A stretch of DNA of 64,000 nucleotides from Leptolyngbya sp. FACHB-8 (GTDB lineage: Bacteria > Cyanobacteriota > Cyanobacteriia > Elainellales > Elainellaceae), in the NCBI RefSeq assembly GCF_014695575.1, contig NZ_JACJOO010000018.1, forward strand, positions 1 to 64,000, read 5' to 3'. Made by a program: the position numbers and the translations under genes. Positions 1 to 8,911 of the stretch are shown here, piece after piece. Each line of letters starts with the position of its first letter. Positions within the stretch are counted from its first letter, which is position 1. The notes beneath the pieces are model-generated. The model made no database searches, had not been told where the DNA came from, and worked only from the letters and a program-made list of their open reading frames with translations.

Positions 1-80
1 GGGAGGTGATTGAAGGAGTGAAATTCAAGGATGGGATCCGAGTAGACCCAAAAACCGACATCAGCAAGAACGCCGCTTAA
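1..80 (+). CDS. C-terminal end of an unidentified protein (runs off left edge)
   Basis: An open frame enters from the left edge (first full codon at position 3) and ends with TAA at 78-80. The visible 25 residues are hydrophilic and end KTDISKNAA. I do not recognise the family. A hairpin at 155-187 follows, as expected downstream of a real gene. The fragment is too short to exclude a chance open frame. Confidence 0.4.
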   Translation, partial: EVIEGVKFKDGIRVDPKTDISKNAA

Positions 81-154
81 TCTTTCTTCGTACACCAGAT
101 TTGACGATAACTCGGTTAAATATAGCGGCGGGTAACCGCGTTAAGTACAAAAAT

Positions 155-187
155 GGTGGTGTAGGGAGCAAAGAGGCCTACACCACC
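155..187 (+). terminator. Hairpin downstream of the left-edge gene
   Basis: GGTGGTGTAGG (155-165) pairs perfectly with CCTACACCACC (177-187) around an 11-nt loop. It lies 75 bases after the TAA of the partial gene. No long T-tract follows, so a terminator role is inferred from position and stem strength. Confidence 0.5.
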
Positions 188-579
188 GTGCGGAACCAAC
201 ATGCAAAGCGCCATAAACGGCTTAAAATTTCTTGTGATTCGATTTGCTACAGGGAAACAAAATATCTGCAATTTTGACTCCAGTGAAAATAAGCAAGCCG
301 ACCACTACAATGCTGACGTAGATCGGTACAACAAAAACCATAAGATAAGTTCTCCGCTGAAATCAAAACAGCCGATATCCACGTTTTTATAGCACTTTGA
401 CGTTGACGAAGTATGGGAATGTGGGAGGTGAGCAACCGCACTACTGTTGATTTATGCTATATATATGGCAGCTTTTTTAACTTAGCGAATAGATATGACA
501 ATGCTATGAACCTAGTATTGCGATCGCCCGTTTTCATGGGGTAGCAGGAGAAAACATATACAGGGGTCAGAAGATAAAA
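188..579. other. Intergenic region without a supported gene
   Basis: About 390 bases with only short overlapping open frames that lack a ribosome binding site and recognisable sequence. One HIP1-like stretch (GCGATCGCCC) lies near 520. I see no other feature. Confidence 0.5.
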
Positions 580-650
580 CTACTTCTAAATTCCAGATTT
601 TGTTTTAGGTGCTTCGCCCTCACACAAAATCTGGGTTTTAGAGGTTTTAC
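580..650. terminator. Long imperfect hairpin downstream of the 673-3855 kinase
   Basis: The arms (580-612 and 618-650) contain a CTAAA..CCAGATTTTG type stem, and the tip is GCTTCGC at 611-617. It lies just past the 3' end of the minus-strand kinase gene. A related hairpin sits at 23910-23970: both begin with a 'aactac(t/c)tctaaa' type flank and end with GGGTTTTAGAG. It probably terminates transcription and also belongs to a dispersed palindrome family. Confidence 0.55.
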
Positions 651-672
651 CCTGTACTGGTACCACAATCTG

Positions 673-3600
673 TCAGCTCTCAACCCTTGCGCATAATGCC
701 AGAATTGCTTGAACTAACGCTTCGGGCTCCACAGGTTTTGCTAGATGCTTCTGAAAGCCAGCGGCGATCGCCTGTTGATAATTCAACTCTCCTGCATAAG
801 CTGTGAGGGCGATCGCTGGAATAGCTCCGCCCTGCTGGGAAGGCAAGGCACGAACATGCTTAATAAACATATAACCATCCATTTCGGGCATGCCAATGTC
901 GCTTAATAGCACATCGGGTTTGTGCCGAACAAGGGTTTGTAAAGCGTCTTTCGCCGTCGCCGCTGCCATCACAGTAGCCCCAGCCTGTTCTAGCACAAAC
1001 AGGAAAAAGTCACGGGTGTCCTGTTCATCATCCAGCAGCAGGATTCGTAAGCCTTTTAATGGAGTATGAAGGCTGGGGGACATCGGCGTTGCATCCTGAG
1101 TTGGGCTCCTGCCCCCTTTTTGTAGAGCCTCTTGCAGGATCGGTAACCTGACGACAAACGTGGCACCCTTTCCATCACCCAGGCTCATGGCTGCGATGGT
1201 GCCTCCATGCAGTTCAACAATGTGCCGGGCGATCGCCAATCCTAACCCTAACCCCCCAAACCTCCGGGTTGTTGCACCATCTGCCTGCCGAAAGGTATCA
1301 AATACATAGGGCAAAAACTCAGGATCAATCCCCTGTCCTGTATCGGTTACCTGGATTTGGGCGTAATGGGGCATGGCGAATGGGGAATAAGCAGAAACCG
1401 TATCTTCTAATAGTTTCCCAGGCCCCATGACCTTCTCTAACTTCACATCAATCTGCCCTCCCACCGGAGTAAACTTGACCGCGTTAGAGAGTAGGTTCCA
1501 CGCTACTTGTTGTAACCGGCCAGAATCCCCAGAAACTTTGCCTATATCCGATTCAACATCAATATGAATTTGAACCGATTTAGTATTTGCAGCCAGGCGA
1601 ATGGTTTCTACGGCTGCATGGATAATGTTCGCCAAGTCAAGGGGCTGACTATCCAACCGCAGTTTGCCCTGAAGAATGCGTGAGACATCAAGTAAATCTT
1701 CAATCAATTGGGTTTGTAGCTGAGCATTGCGTTCAATCGTTTCCAGGGCACGGGCTGTGGTAGCTGCATCGTATTGGCGCGATCGCAGCATCTTCGACCA
1801 GCCCAGAATTGGATTGAGGGGTGTTCGCAGCTCGTGGGAGAGAACCGCCAGAAACTCATCTTTAATCCGATTGGCGGCTTCTGCATCGGCACGTGCGGCC
1901 TGTTCGGCAGCAAGGCTACGGGCTAGAGCAAGCTGAGCCTGGCGCTGTTCTGTTACATCCCGGATTGTTACAACCGCCAGAATAATTTGTCCTTGCTTAT
2001 CGCGAACAGGCGTGCCGTTATAGCTACCAAACCAAATTTTGCCAGTATCCCGACGATGAATCTGGGCCTCGTAATTAGAAACGGTTTCACCCTTCAAAGC
2101 TCTGGCAACCGGCCATTGTTCTACGGGAACAAAGTTACCCTGCAAATCCCACACTTCAAAGGTGTCTGGGAACTCGTGAAGATGTCGCTGTATTTGCTCC
2201 ATGGTATCGTACTCATGCAAGGCAAGCGCTACCGGATTGCACGCCAGCAGATTGCCCTGGGGATCTGTAATGATTAATCCCTCTCGCATGTTGTTGATGA
2301 CCGCTTCAAGCTTGTCCAGGCTCGTTCCGAGTTCATGAAGTAACTGTTCACGCTCGGCCTCTGATTTCTTGCGATCGCTAATATCCAAAAATGCTGCGAC
2401 CGATCCTCGAACAACACCCTCATCATTCAATAATGGCTTAGCATAACCAAACAAATTAAATATACGACCGTCTCCCCGAACAATATCAACTTCCGTTCCT
2501 TTAATTTCTGTTTTGTGAATGGCAGCATAGCGTAAGGGAAATTCATCCGGAGTGAGCTCTTGCCCCTCTCTTACAAGCTTGTAAGTAGGAGGCGATGTTG
2601 TGTCTGGCGTATAAGAAACATTGGCATCTGGGGTAAGCCCCAAAATTTGAGCAAATGCCGGGTTGGATTTTACTTGTTTAAATTCGGAATCGGAGGCGAT
2701 TAAGACGCCAATGGGAATGACTTCAAACAGTGTTTGCAAATCTTGGTTGAGTGCGGCGATCGCCTGTTCCCGCGCTTCAATGGCAGTCGCCATCTCATCA
2801 AAGGCTCGGGCCAGTTGTCCTAACTCCCCAGAGTCATAGGGCAGTTCCGTCCGGGCACCCAACTCGCCTCCCTGAAGCCGTTGAGTTGTACGGACAAGAG
2901 ACTTGACCTTACGGGTAAAGAAGACATCACCCCCAAACCAGGCAGCGGTTAGGGCTAAAACGGTTACACATCCTAACCCCAGCAGATTTTGTCTTAAAAG
3001 CTGATTTCCTTTTGCAAAAGCAACCCTTTTAGGAACTCCAATACGAATATGAATACTTTGGTCGACAGAGCTATTGCCCAAGGTCGTAAAAGCATAAAGC
3101 CGCTCAACCCCATCTAAACCCAATGCTTCGGTTGTTCCCTCTTTTTGACTTAACACGACTTTCGTCATAGGAGAATTTGGCACGGATTTCCCGATCCAAC
3201 GTTCTGAATCTGGATAACGAACCAAAACGGTGCCGTTGCGATCAGCTATGGTTACAACCGCTCCCTCAGGCAGCTCCATCTCAGTGACCAGTTGTTCCAA
3301 CCACGACAGTTCCAGAGCCGCTAGCACGATTGCCTTCAGCTCACCAGCTTCATCGAGAATGGGATAAGCAAAATTGAGCGTCGCCTTCCCCGTGACGCGG
3401 CCAACTTGATATTCTCCAATGGTAAAATCACGGGTTTGCCGGGCAATGCGAAAGTACGCGCGATCGCTCACGTTGATGGATTCTGTCGCTTCAGGGGCGC
3501 TACACATGACGTTGCCTGCCGCATCGACCACACCCAACCCGGCATAAGCCTGGTATTCTGGCAGCAAGTTTGTCAGTAATTGATTACAGGCTTCTACATT

Positions 3601-3855
3601 CCCATTGCGGATTTCAGGCATTTGGGAAAGGGCAATCAGCAATTGACGCGCCCCTTCACTGGTTTGGCGTTGATTCGCTGCTGCAAACCGGGTTAATCGC
3701 AATAGATTCTCCTGCACCTCAGCCACTGCACTCCGTCGTTGCGCTGCGGCAGTATGCAAAATGAGCCCCAAGGCCGGAATAACCGCCAGGAGAACAAGCA
3801 ACATTAAGCGAGTACGGAGACTAGAGAACCCGGGAGAACGGAACCAGGAGAGCAT
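673..3855 (-). CDS. Membrane-bound hybrid sensor histidine kinase (CACHE-HAMP-PAS-PAS-HisKA-HATPase-REC)
   Basis: About 1060 residues. A transmembrane helix near 14-34 is followed by a roughly 250-residue extracytoplasmic domain resembling a double CACHE sensor (phrases such as SDRAYFRIARQT and YPILDEAGELKAIV), a second helix near 300-320, and a HAMP linker. Two PAS/PAC units end in ISDRKKSEAE and RDVTEQRQAQ. The H-box reads VLSHELRTPLNPILGW; the ATPase part has DTGQGI and FGGLGLGLAI; the C-terminal receiver has LLDDEQD and the phospho-acceptor Asp in LLSDIGMPEMDG. The start is set at the ATG at 3855, preceded by a purine-rich GGAGAAAAGG; an in-frame ATG at 3903 is possible. The transmitter-receiver half is the same subtype as the five kinases at 33152-54119. 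The ligand is unknown. The gene appears monocistronic. Confidence 0.9.
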   Translation of the reverse strand: MLSWFRSPGFSSLRTRLMLLVLLAVIPALGLILHTAAAQRRSAVAEVQENLLRLTRFAAANQRQTSEGARQLLIALSQMPEIRNGNVEACNQLLTNLLPEYQAYAGLGVVDAAGNVMCSAPEATESINVSDRAYFRIARQTRDFTIGEYQVGRVTGKATLNFAYPILDEAGELKAIVLAALELSWLEQLVTEMELPEGAVVTIADRNGTVLVRYPDSERWIGKSVPNSPMTKVVLSQKEGTTEALGLDGVERLYAFTTLGNSSVDQSIHIRIGVPKRVAFAKGNQLLRQNLLGLGCVTVLALTAAWFGGDVFFTRKVKSLVRTTQRLQGGELGARTELPYDSGELGQLARAFDEMATAIEAREQAIAALNQDLQTLFEVIPIGVLIASDSEFKQVKSNPAFAQILGLTPDANVSYTPDTTSPPTYKLVREGQELTPDEFPLRYAAIHKTEIKGTEVDIVRGDGRIFNLFGYAKPLLNDEGVVRGSVAAFLDISDRKKSEAEREQLLHELGTSLDKLEAVINNMREGLIITDPQGNLLACNPVALALHEYDTMEQIQRHLHEFPDTFEVWDLQGNFVPVEQWPVARALKGETVSNYEAQIHRRDTGKIWFGSYNGTPVRDKQGQIILAVVTIRDVTEQRQAQLALARSLAAEQAARADAEAANRIKDEFLAVLSHELRTPLNPILGWSKMLRSRQYDAATTARALETIERNAQLQTQLIEDLLDVSRILQGKLRLDSQPLDLANIIHAAVETIRLAANTKSVQIHIDVESDIGKVSGDSGRLQQVAWNLLSNAVKFTPVGGQIDVKLEKVMGPGKLLEDTVSAYSPFAMPHYAQIQVTDTGQGIDPEFLPYVFDTFRQADGATTRRFGGLGLGLAIARHIVELHGGTIAAMSLGDGKGATFVVRLPILQEALQKGGRSPTQDATPMSPSLHTPLKGLRILLLDDEQDTRDFFLFVLEQAGATVMAAATAKDALQTLVRHKPDVLLSDIGMPEMDGYMFIKHVRALPSQQGGAIPAIALTAYAGELNYQQAIAAGFQKHLAKPVEPEALVQAILALCARVES

Positions 3856-4034
3856 TATTGTTACGCCTTTTCTCCGCTTTATGGAACAAAGCTGCCCAAT
3901 CATAATGCTGAAAAGCCAGCTTTAAGCTATAGCTATATTCACATCTTTTACCCCATCACAGCCGAGTCTAGAATCTTGAATTTTGCCTTTGATATAACAA
4001 AATTTAAGATTACAGACTTAGGTAATGCTCTAGA

Positions 4035-4097
4035 CATGTAGATAGGGCGTGGTAAAAGGGGCACGAAGTCTCCCTTTCACCACACTCCATCTACATG
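4035..4097. repeat. Imperfect intergenic hairpin
   Basis: CATGTAGAT at 4035 pairs with ATCTACATG ending at 4097. The inner arms are GTGGT-AAAGGG and CCCTTT-ACCAC, with a CACGAAG-type tip. It lies in the 660-bp gap upstream of the 673-3855 kinase, not at a gene end, so a simple terminator role is unlikely. Confidence 0.55.
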
Positions 4098-4293
4098 TTG
4101 AAACCTGGTCAGACTAACCACAAGCAAATTCATTGACACTAAAAATAGAGAAGAAAATAGAGCCAAAACGAAGGCGAAAACAGATTACAAAATCCATCTA
4201 AAGATAGATCTATTTTATCTGCGTTTTCACCTATGCAAATTCAACACTAACGTCCTCATTTTTCTACGGCTCTGTGTTAGAAAAAGAAAAGTA

Positions 4294-4450
4294 TTTGTTC
4301 TAGGCATAAGATAAGAGTCTACTCACATCTTAGGAGATTTCCAGCAATGAAATTACCCCCCAGGATGTTGGTGTTTTGCCCGCTTCGCGGGCAAAACACC
4401 AACATCCTGGGTAAATTCTTATGCAGAAACCTCCTTATGCCTAAAACAAA
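4294..4450. repeat. Nested palindrome with a 24-bp perfect stem at its core
   Basis: The core arms 4360-4383 and 4387-4410 are perfectly complementary over 24 bp around a 3-nt loop; the tip reads GCTTCGC (4382-4388). Outside it, TAGGAG-TTTC (near 4331) pairs with GAAA-CTCCTTA (near 4426), and 4294-4310 pairs with 4434-4450 with one mismatch. The 157-bp block could extrude as one long interrupted cruciform. It lies between the kinase and the DUF6328-like gene and encodes no protein. Confidence 0.7.
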
Positions 4451-4453
4451 ACC

Positions 4454-4496
4454 AGAGGGGTAGTTTCTGTCGCTTCGCCATAGAAACTACCCCTCT
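4454..4496 (-). terminator. 15-bp hairpin after the DUF6328-like gene
   Basis: AGAGGGGTAGTTTCT (4454-4468) pairs perfectly with AGAAACTACCCCTCT (4482-4496); the tip contains GCTTCGC at 4472-4478. It starts 26 bases beyond the stop of the minus-strand gene at 4522. Confidence 0.55.
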
Positions 4497-4521
4497 AGAT
4501 TCTGATGTAGAACCGGAGTAT

Positions 4522-5004
4522 TTAGAATCTGACTTTCCTCTGCAAAGGAATTATCCACCAGATAATACAAATCAATGCCGCTATGATGGCAGTACCAATG
4601 TGGGCCCATCTACCTCCTACTACTTCACTTAGAACCAATTGAGTAGTTGAGATTAAAGCAGTGGAGAGCGCAATTGTTCCAGCAATAATAATGCGAGTTG
4701 ACATGCGTTTAAATTTTACGCGATGCCTTAATGGCCGTTCAACTCGGTGTTGTGCAGCTGGGGCACTAAAGCAAATCAGGCTAGTAATGGCAGAAATAAA
4801 AGCAACAATATAAACCCATTTCTCAACAGGAGCGATCTTTACAAATCCCTCGCTAAAGGGTAGAAGAACAAGAAACCCAGCTAATATTTGACTCCCCTGT
4901 TGCAGAACCCGAAGTTCCTGCAACATTTCATTTAAGCTTCTTGGATCATGATCACTGCTATTGAGCGTTTCTTGAGAAGTAACTGACATATCTTGCTTTT
5001 GCAT
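4522..5004 (-). CDS. DUF6328-like small membrane protein
   Basis: 160 residues. After a hydrophilic N-terminus of about 28 residues comes the phrase LQELRVLQQGSQILAGFLVLLPF, which fits the DUF6328 family, then hydrophobic segments near 38-53, 62-80, 103-122 and 132-152, so probably four membrane helices. A basic loop (RHRVKFKR) lies between helices two and three. The family's function is unknown. There is no clear Shine-Dalgarno; an in-frame ATG five codons inside (4989) is possible. It seems to be transcribed alone, with a hairpin just downstream. Confidence 0.75.
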   Translation of the reverse strand: MQKQDMSVTSQETLNSSDHDPRSLNEMLQELRVLQQGSQILAGFLVLLPFSEGFVKIAPVEKWVYIVAFISAITSLICFSAPAAQHRVERPLRHRVKFKRMSTRIIIAGTIALSTALISTTQLVLSEVVGGRWAHIGTAIIAALICIIWWIIPLQRKVRF

Positions 5005-5354
5005 GAGTTAATATGATAAGTCATGAAACTGAAAAGGTAGGAAATTCTACCCATCCTAGATGCTTAAATTAAGGATAAATTAAAAGGTACGCTAACGTCT
5101 CTATAAAGCGGAGTCTAAAGCTAAAAATCATTCTTTAGACAGAAACGAGCGTCCCTAATATTGTATTTCGCGGCGAATTAGAATTCTAATTTTTAATAGC
5201 GTAACCCTTGAAAAAAACTTGAGTTTTGGATTGGCAGAAGCAACACATATTTTGTTCAAAAAATATTAATTGTGCTTGCCCTTTATAGGAGCTCCTCCAC
5301 CAACAAAATCTACCTTCTGAGGTGGGCGAGATACCCATCCCACAAAGCTTTTAG

Positions 5355-5409
5355 GGTAGAGAGGTACAGAGATAGATGTGGGACACTGCCCTATATCCAC
5401 CTCTCTACC
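5355..5409. repeat. Intergenic hairpin with an 11-bp outer stem
   Basis: GGTAGAGAGGT (5355-5365) pairs perfectly with ACCTCTCTACC (5399-5409), and the inner AGATAG / CTATAT-like arms extend it imperfectly. It lies in the gap between the hydrolase 3' end and the DUF6328-like promoter. The rest of 5005-5350 is AT-rich with no supported gene. Confidence 0.5.
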
Positions 5410-5446
5410 TTGAAGGGCTGCAAGTAAGTTTAAAATCACCGATTAA

Positions 5447-5535
5447 ACAACCTGTAATTGTTTTTGAGAGAGGGGTGGCAAAGTCGTTCTTTCTTCAAAA
5501 ACAATTACAGGCTATTTAATATACGATATTTGACT
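5447..5535. repeat. Palindromic repeat, family A, copy 1
   Basis: CCTGTAATTGTTTTTGA (5451-5467) pairs perfectly with 5495-5511. The right flank GGCTATTTAATA-ACGATA and the left arm recur at 12731-12830, and the left arm alone at about 54905-54950. It sits about 75-160 bases beyond the 3' end of the hydrolase gene and may also act as its terminator. Confidence 0.65.
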
Positions 5536-5607
5536 GTAATAAAGAGCGATGGGATATTTTGCGCACAAATCCTTATTACGGTCATTCAATGAGATGCTGT
5601 TATCTTG

Positions 5608-6360
5608 TCATATTGAATTGATGAACGCTTCTTTCACATGGAGAGACTCTGACATGGAAGCTGTCCGCCAAAATTTAGTAATCTGTTCACTTACTTGTTG
5701 TGGATAGAAGTAGTGAAAAAAGTAGCGACCACCTGGACACATCCAAAGGTGCGAAGCTGGATGCTCAAAATGATGCTGCCATTTCTGTAATTGATTTAAG
5801 CCAATAATCCCATCATCTACACTACCGCAAACCAGTAGGGGAACGGACACTGTAATAGGTAGTAAGTTTGTAGTACGAAATAAGTTATGGGGAGAGAGCG
5901 AAGAATACAAATCTTGCTCCAGCACTTTGACGAAAGATTCAATGGTGTCCTTTGAGGGGCAGCGCAACAGGCTATACACCATCTGGCGCAGAACCGTCTG
6001 CTGAGCACAAGGAAGCAACCGGCGCTGGGCGTAATAGTGGGCTTGCCAGTCGACTGCAGGGTGAGCCCCAACGGAAAGAAGCGTGAGCGATCGCACCCGT
6101 TCAGGATGCCTTTGGGCATAGAGTAACCCTAACAGTCCACTGATACCATGACCCAATAAATGAATGGGACGATCTCGCGACTTGAGATAGTCATGCAATA
6201 ACACCAATGCTATTGCGAAGGAGGTGGGCTCATCGGGCGTCTGTTGATACTCCCACTGGGCCAGGGAAGTAGCCCGGGAGAGGCATCTGAGCAATGGGCG
6301 ATCGAAGCCCTGCAAGGATGGACTAACGTTGAGCCAGAGGGCATCAGAAGAATGAGGCAT
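5608..6360 (-). CDS. Alpha/beta-hydrolase-fold protein, probable loss of nucleophile
   Basis: About 250 residues. The central phrase HLLGHGISGLLGLLYA followed by HPERVRSLTLL is the nucleophile-elbow region of the alpha/beta hydrolases. The usual G-x-S-x-G is G-H-G-I-S here, so the nucleophile position holds glycine. A later strand, VPLLVCGSVDDGII, matches the acid-residue region and retains Asp. The start at 6360 is preferred because TAAGGAA lies 8 bases upstream; an ATG at 6378 is in frame. No signal peptide is seen. It may be a non-catalytic or alternative-mechanism member; the substrate is unknown. It is transcribed alone. Confidence 0.75.
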   Translation of the reverse strand: MPHSSDALWLNVSPSLQGFDRPLLRCLSRATSLAQWEYQQTPDEPTSFAIALVLLHDYLKSRDRPIHLLGHGISGLLGLLYAQRHPERVRSLTLLSVGAHPAVDWQAHYYAQRRLLPCAQQTVLRQMVYSLLRCPSKDTIESFVKVLEQDLYSSLSPHNLFRTTNLLPITVSVPLLVCGSVDDGIIGLNQLQKWQHHFEHPASHLWMCPGGRYFFHYFYPQQVSEQITKFWRTASMSESLHVKEAFINSI

Positions 6361-6906
6361 TGCGAAATTCCTTAGCATTGCTGTTCAAGCAGTCTTTTAA
6401 TGGTCAGGTCGGTGAGAAGCGTGTAGCTAGCGAGAACTAGGGTGTACTTTTGAGCTGCCTGAAAGAGCCGTCCTTAACCGTTGAATTGTTGTACATCTGC
6501 ATAGTGGCCTTACAAGTCAAGAACCTCACTTATTGAGAATATAAATCAATAAGCTCACAAAACCTAGATTAAAATCTTTCGCAGTAATATGAGGTTAAGT
6601 ATTGTTAACAGAATTTAAGAGCGAACTGGACGTTGTAGAGACAGAAGACTTATTATGTAAGGTTTAAAAGTTTGACAAGTCTACTGCTTTCAAGGCATTT
6701 GAATGTTCTAAGTCTATATGAAATAAGTTTTTTGCTAGCCGAACCCATTCCTACCTTATCCGGTTTGACATGGGTAACGAACCTAGAAGATGGATCAATT
6801 TACCAGAGCTTATTAGTACTAGATCTCAATAAGACTGCATATCCTCACAACATAGCTTCTATTGTGCGGGCGATCGCACTACACACCCTGTTCCCAACTC
6901 TCCCAA
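6361..6906. other. Intergenic region between the fru operon end and the hydrolase start
   Basis: About 550 bases. It should contain the hydrolase promoter near 6380-6450. A plus-strand open frame at 6672-6962 has no ribosome binding site or family resemblance and ends inside the fru terminator hairpins, so I do not call it. One HIP1 site lies near 6870. Confidence 0.5.
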
Positions 6907-6952
6907 CAAAAATGGCGAGTGTGATGCCCTTAGGCCACACTCGCCATTTTTG
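6907..6952 (-). terminator. Second hairpin beyond the fru operon
   Basis: CAAAAATGGCGAGTGTG (6907-6923) pairs perfectly with CACACTCGCCATTTTTG (6936-6952). It lies immediately beyond the hairpin at 6959-6992, making a tandem terminator for the minus-strand operon. Confidence 0.6.
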
Positions 6953-6958
6953 CGAGTT

Positions 6959-6992
6959 TTGATGCTGAATGTTTGCAAGCATTCAGCATCAA
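6959..6992 (-). terminator. Terminator hairpin abutting the fruA stop
   Basis: TTGATGCTGAATG (6959-6971) pairs with CATTCAGCATCAA (6980-6992) around an 8-nt loop. It starts 4 bases after the fruA-like stop codon on the minus strand, with an AT-rich run beyond the stem. Confidence 0.7.
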
Positions 6993-6995
6993 TTC

Positions 6996-8804
6996 TTAGA
7001 CTGGTTCAGCTTCTTGAGTTTGAGATTGATCCACAGGGCGACGTTTGAATTGTGTGACTGCGATCGTTGTAATAAAGGTGCCAACGGCGATCGCCGCAAT
7101 GTACAAACCAATATTCCCAACGGCATTGGGGATAGCCAGAACAAAGATGCCACCATGGGGCGCTCGTAAGGTGCAATTGAACAGCATGGACAATCCCCCT
7201 GTTACAGCAGAACCGAGAATACAAGCGGGTAGAACGCGTATGGGGTCATTGGCTGCAAAAGGAATTGCACCTTCTGTAATAAAAGAAATGCCCAATACAG
7301 AAGCAACTTTTCCGGCCTGTTGTTCTGCCAGCGTAAACTTACGCTTCGCTATAAATGTGGCTAGAGCCAGACCCAGGGGTGGCGTCATACCCGCGGCCAT
7401 CACAGCCGCCATCGGGGCATAGATGTTGCTGGAGAGTAACCCAACTGCAAAGGTGTATGCGGCCTTGTTGACAGGGCCACCCATATCTACCGCCATCATC
7501 GCACCAAGGATCAGTCCCAACAACACCGCGTTGGTGCTACCCATACCTTGCAGAAATGAAGTTAACCCATCCATGATGGCGCGTACGGGACCGCCAAACA
7601 CATAGACCAGCAATAAACCCACCACGAGAGTTGCCAGTAACGGAATTACCAGCACCGGCTTCAAGCCCTCAAAGTTCGTCGGCAAGTTAATCTTATCGCG
7701 CACAAATAGGGCGACATATCCGGCTAAAAATCCGGCTAAAATGCCGCCGAGAAAACCCATACCCAGGTTGGCCGCCAGCATCCCACCGATCAGGCCAGGA
7801 GCCAGACCAGGACGATCGGCAATGGAGAAAGCAATATAACCTGACAGGACGGGAACAATCAGTGCAAAAGCAGATTTTCCGCCAATTTGCATTAAGGCAT
7901 CACCAAACGTACCCTCCGGTGGATTAATGCCAAACACGAAAGACAGGGCAATGATCAAACCCCCTGCTACGATAACGGGCAACATGAAGGATACACCCGT
8001 TAGCAGGTGCTTATAGGGACCAAGGCGTTTCTGCGATCGCTCCGCCTTAATCCGCTGCACCGAGTCTAAATAGGCTTGCCCACCACCCTGGGGAGCGGGA
8101 GCGGCGAGAGCAGCCCGGACGACCTCAGAGCCATCGTGAATCGCAGCCTTTGTGGAAGTTTCATACACTCGCTTACCGTCAAAGCGGGACAAATCCACAT
8201 GGGTATCGGCCGCGATGACCACTGCATCGGCTCGTGCAATTTCGTCTTCCGTCAAGGCCGTTTTTGCCCCAACAGACCCCTGGGTTTCGACCCGCATCTC
8301 ATGACCCAGTTTGGCAGCTCCTTGCTTCAACGCTTCAGCGGCCATAAAGGTATGCGCAATGCCCGTGGGACAGGAAGTAATCCCCACTAAGAATTTAGAA
8401 CCCGTTGTAGGCGTTGTTGCGGCAAGAGCCGCCGTCGCTTCTGTTGGTTCATCCGGCATGGGGTCATGGGGATGGGGCGTCGTTTTAAGCCGCGAAAGAT
8501 CAGGAGCCGACTGTAGCAGGGTGACTGCATTCTGAATCACCATCTCTGTATTGCGAATCGCCTCACTACTCGACACTGCATAGATCGGCTTGCCTGCGAA
8601 GCGCTCCCGATCAAACTGGTGATCGGTACCGACAATTACCAGATCTGCCGCCTGAATATCGTCGTTAGACAGCGATGCTACACCCGGATCTTCCGCTTTT
8701 AGTTGATGCCCTAACGCTTGAGCCGTACTCTTTAGGGCTTCCGCCGCTAAATGGTTGTGCGCATCTCCCGCTGCACTGTTAGTTACCGCAACAATTTTTG
8801 TCAT
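6996..8804 (-). CDS. fruA: PTS fructose transporter subunit EIIB'BC
   Basis: 602 residues; imports fructose across the plasma membrane while phosphorylating it to fructose 1-phosphate. An N-terminal B'-like domain (1-100) lacks the active cysteine (VTNSAAGDAHNH where B domains have CPTGIAHT). The true IIB domain (about 137-230) has Cys145 in TSCPTGIAHTFMAAEAL. A linker leads into the IIC membrane domain (about 262-590) with many hydrophobic helices, starting YKHLLTGVSFMLPVIVAGG and including the conserved AVDMGGPVNKAAY. The B'-B-C order matches enterobacterial FruA. A purine-rich AGGAT lies upstream of the ATG at 8804. It is the last gene of the operon, 107 bases after fruK, and is followed by two terminator hairpins. 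Confidence 0.93.
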   Translation of the reverse strand: MTKIVAVTNSAAGDAHNHLAAEALKSTAQALGHQLKAEDPGVASLSNDDIQAADLVIVGTDHQFDRERFAGKPIYAVSSSEAIRNTEMVIQNAVTLLQSAPDLSRLKTTPHPHDPMPDEPTEATAALAATTPTTGSKFLVGITSCPTGIAHTFMAAEALKQGAAKLGHEMRVETQGSVGAKTALTEDEIARADAVVIAADTHVDLSRFDGKRVYETSTKAAIHDGSEVVRAALAAPAPQGGGQAYLDSVQRIKAERSQKRLGPYKHLLTGVSFMLPVIVAGGLIIALSFVFGINPPEGTFGDALMQIGGKSAFALIVPVLSGYIAFSIADRPGLAPGLIGGMLAANLGMGFLGGILAGFLAGYVALFVRDKINLPTNFEGLKPVLVIPLLATLVVGLLLVYVFGGPVRAIMDGLTSFLQGMGSTNAVLLGLILGAMMAVDMGGPVNKAAYTFAVGLLSSNIYAPMAAVMAAGMTPPLGLALATFIAKRKFTLAEQQAGKVASVLGISFITEGAIPFAANDPIRVLPACILGSAVTGGLSMLFNCTLRAPHGGIFVLAIPNAVGNIGLYIAAIAVGTFITTIAVTQFKRRPVDQSQTQEAEPV

Positions 8805-8911
8805 TCGATCTATCCTGATTTACACAAAAGTGAATAACTAAAGAATGAAATTGTGAATGCAAATACTCAAAGGAAAACCTTTCTTCTCTCCGTTGCCTGC
8901 CCTCTGACGTC

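Noticed and set aside
201-392. Plus-strand open frame of 63 codons
   Set aside because: No ribosome binding site, no recognisable sequence, and an overlapping opposite-strand frame of equal quality.
4294-4496. Clustered inverted repeats considered as a CRISPR array
   Set aside because: The repeats are inverted, not direct, differ in sequence and have no regular spacers; no cas genes are present.
6672-6962. Plus-strand open frame of 96 codons upstream of the fru terminators
   Set aside because: It runs through the inverted repeat at 6907-6952, lacks a ribosome binding site and resembles no family.
7006-7224. Open frames antisense or out of frame within fruA and the kinases
   Set aside because: They are shadows of strongly supported genes with clear motifs.
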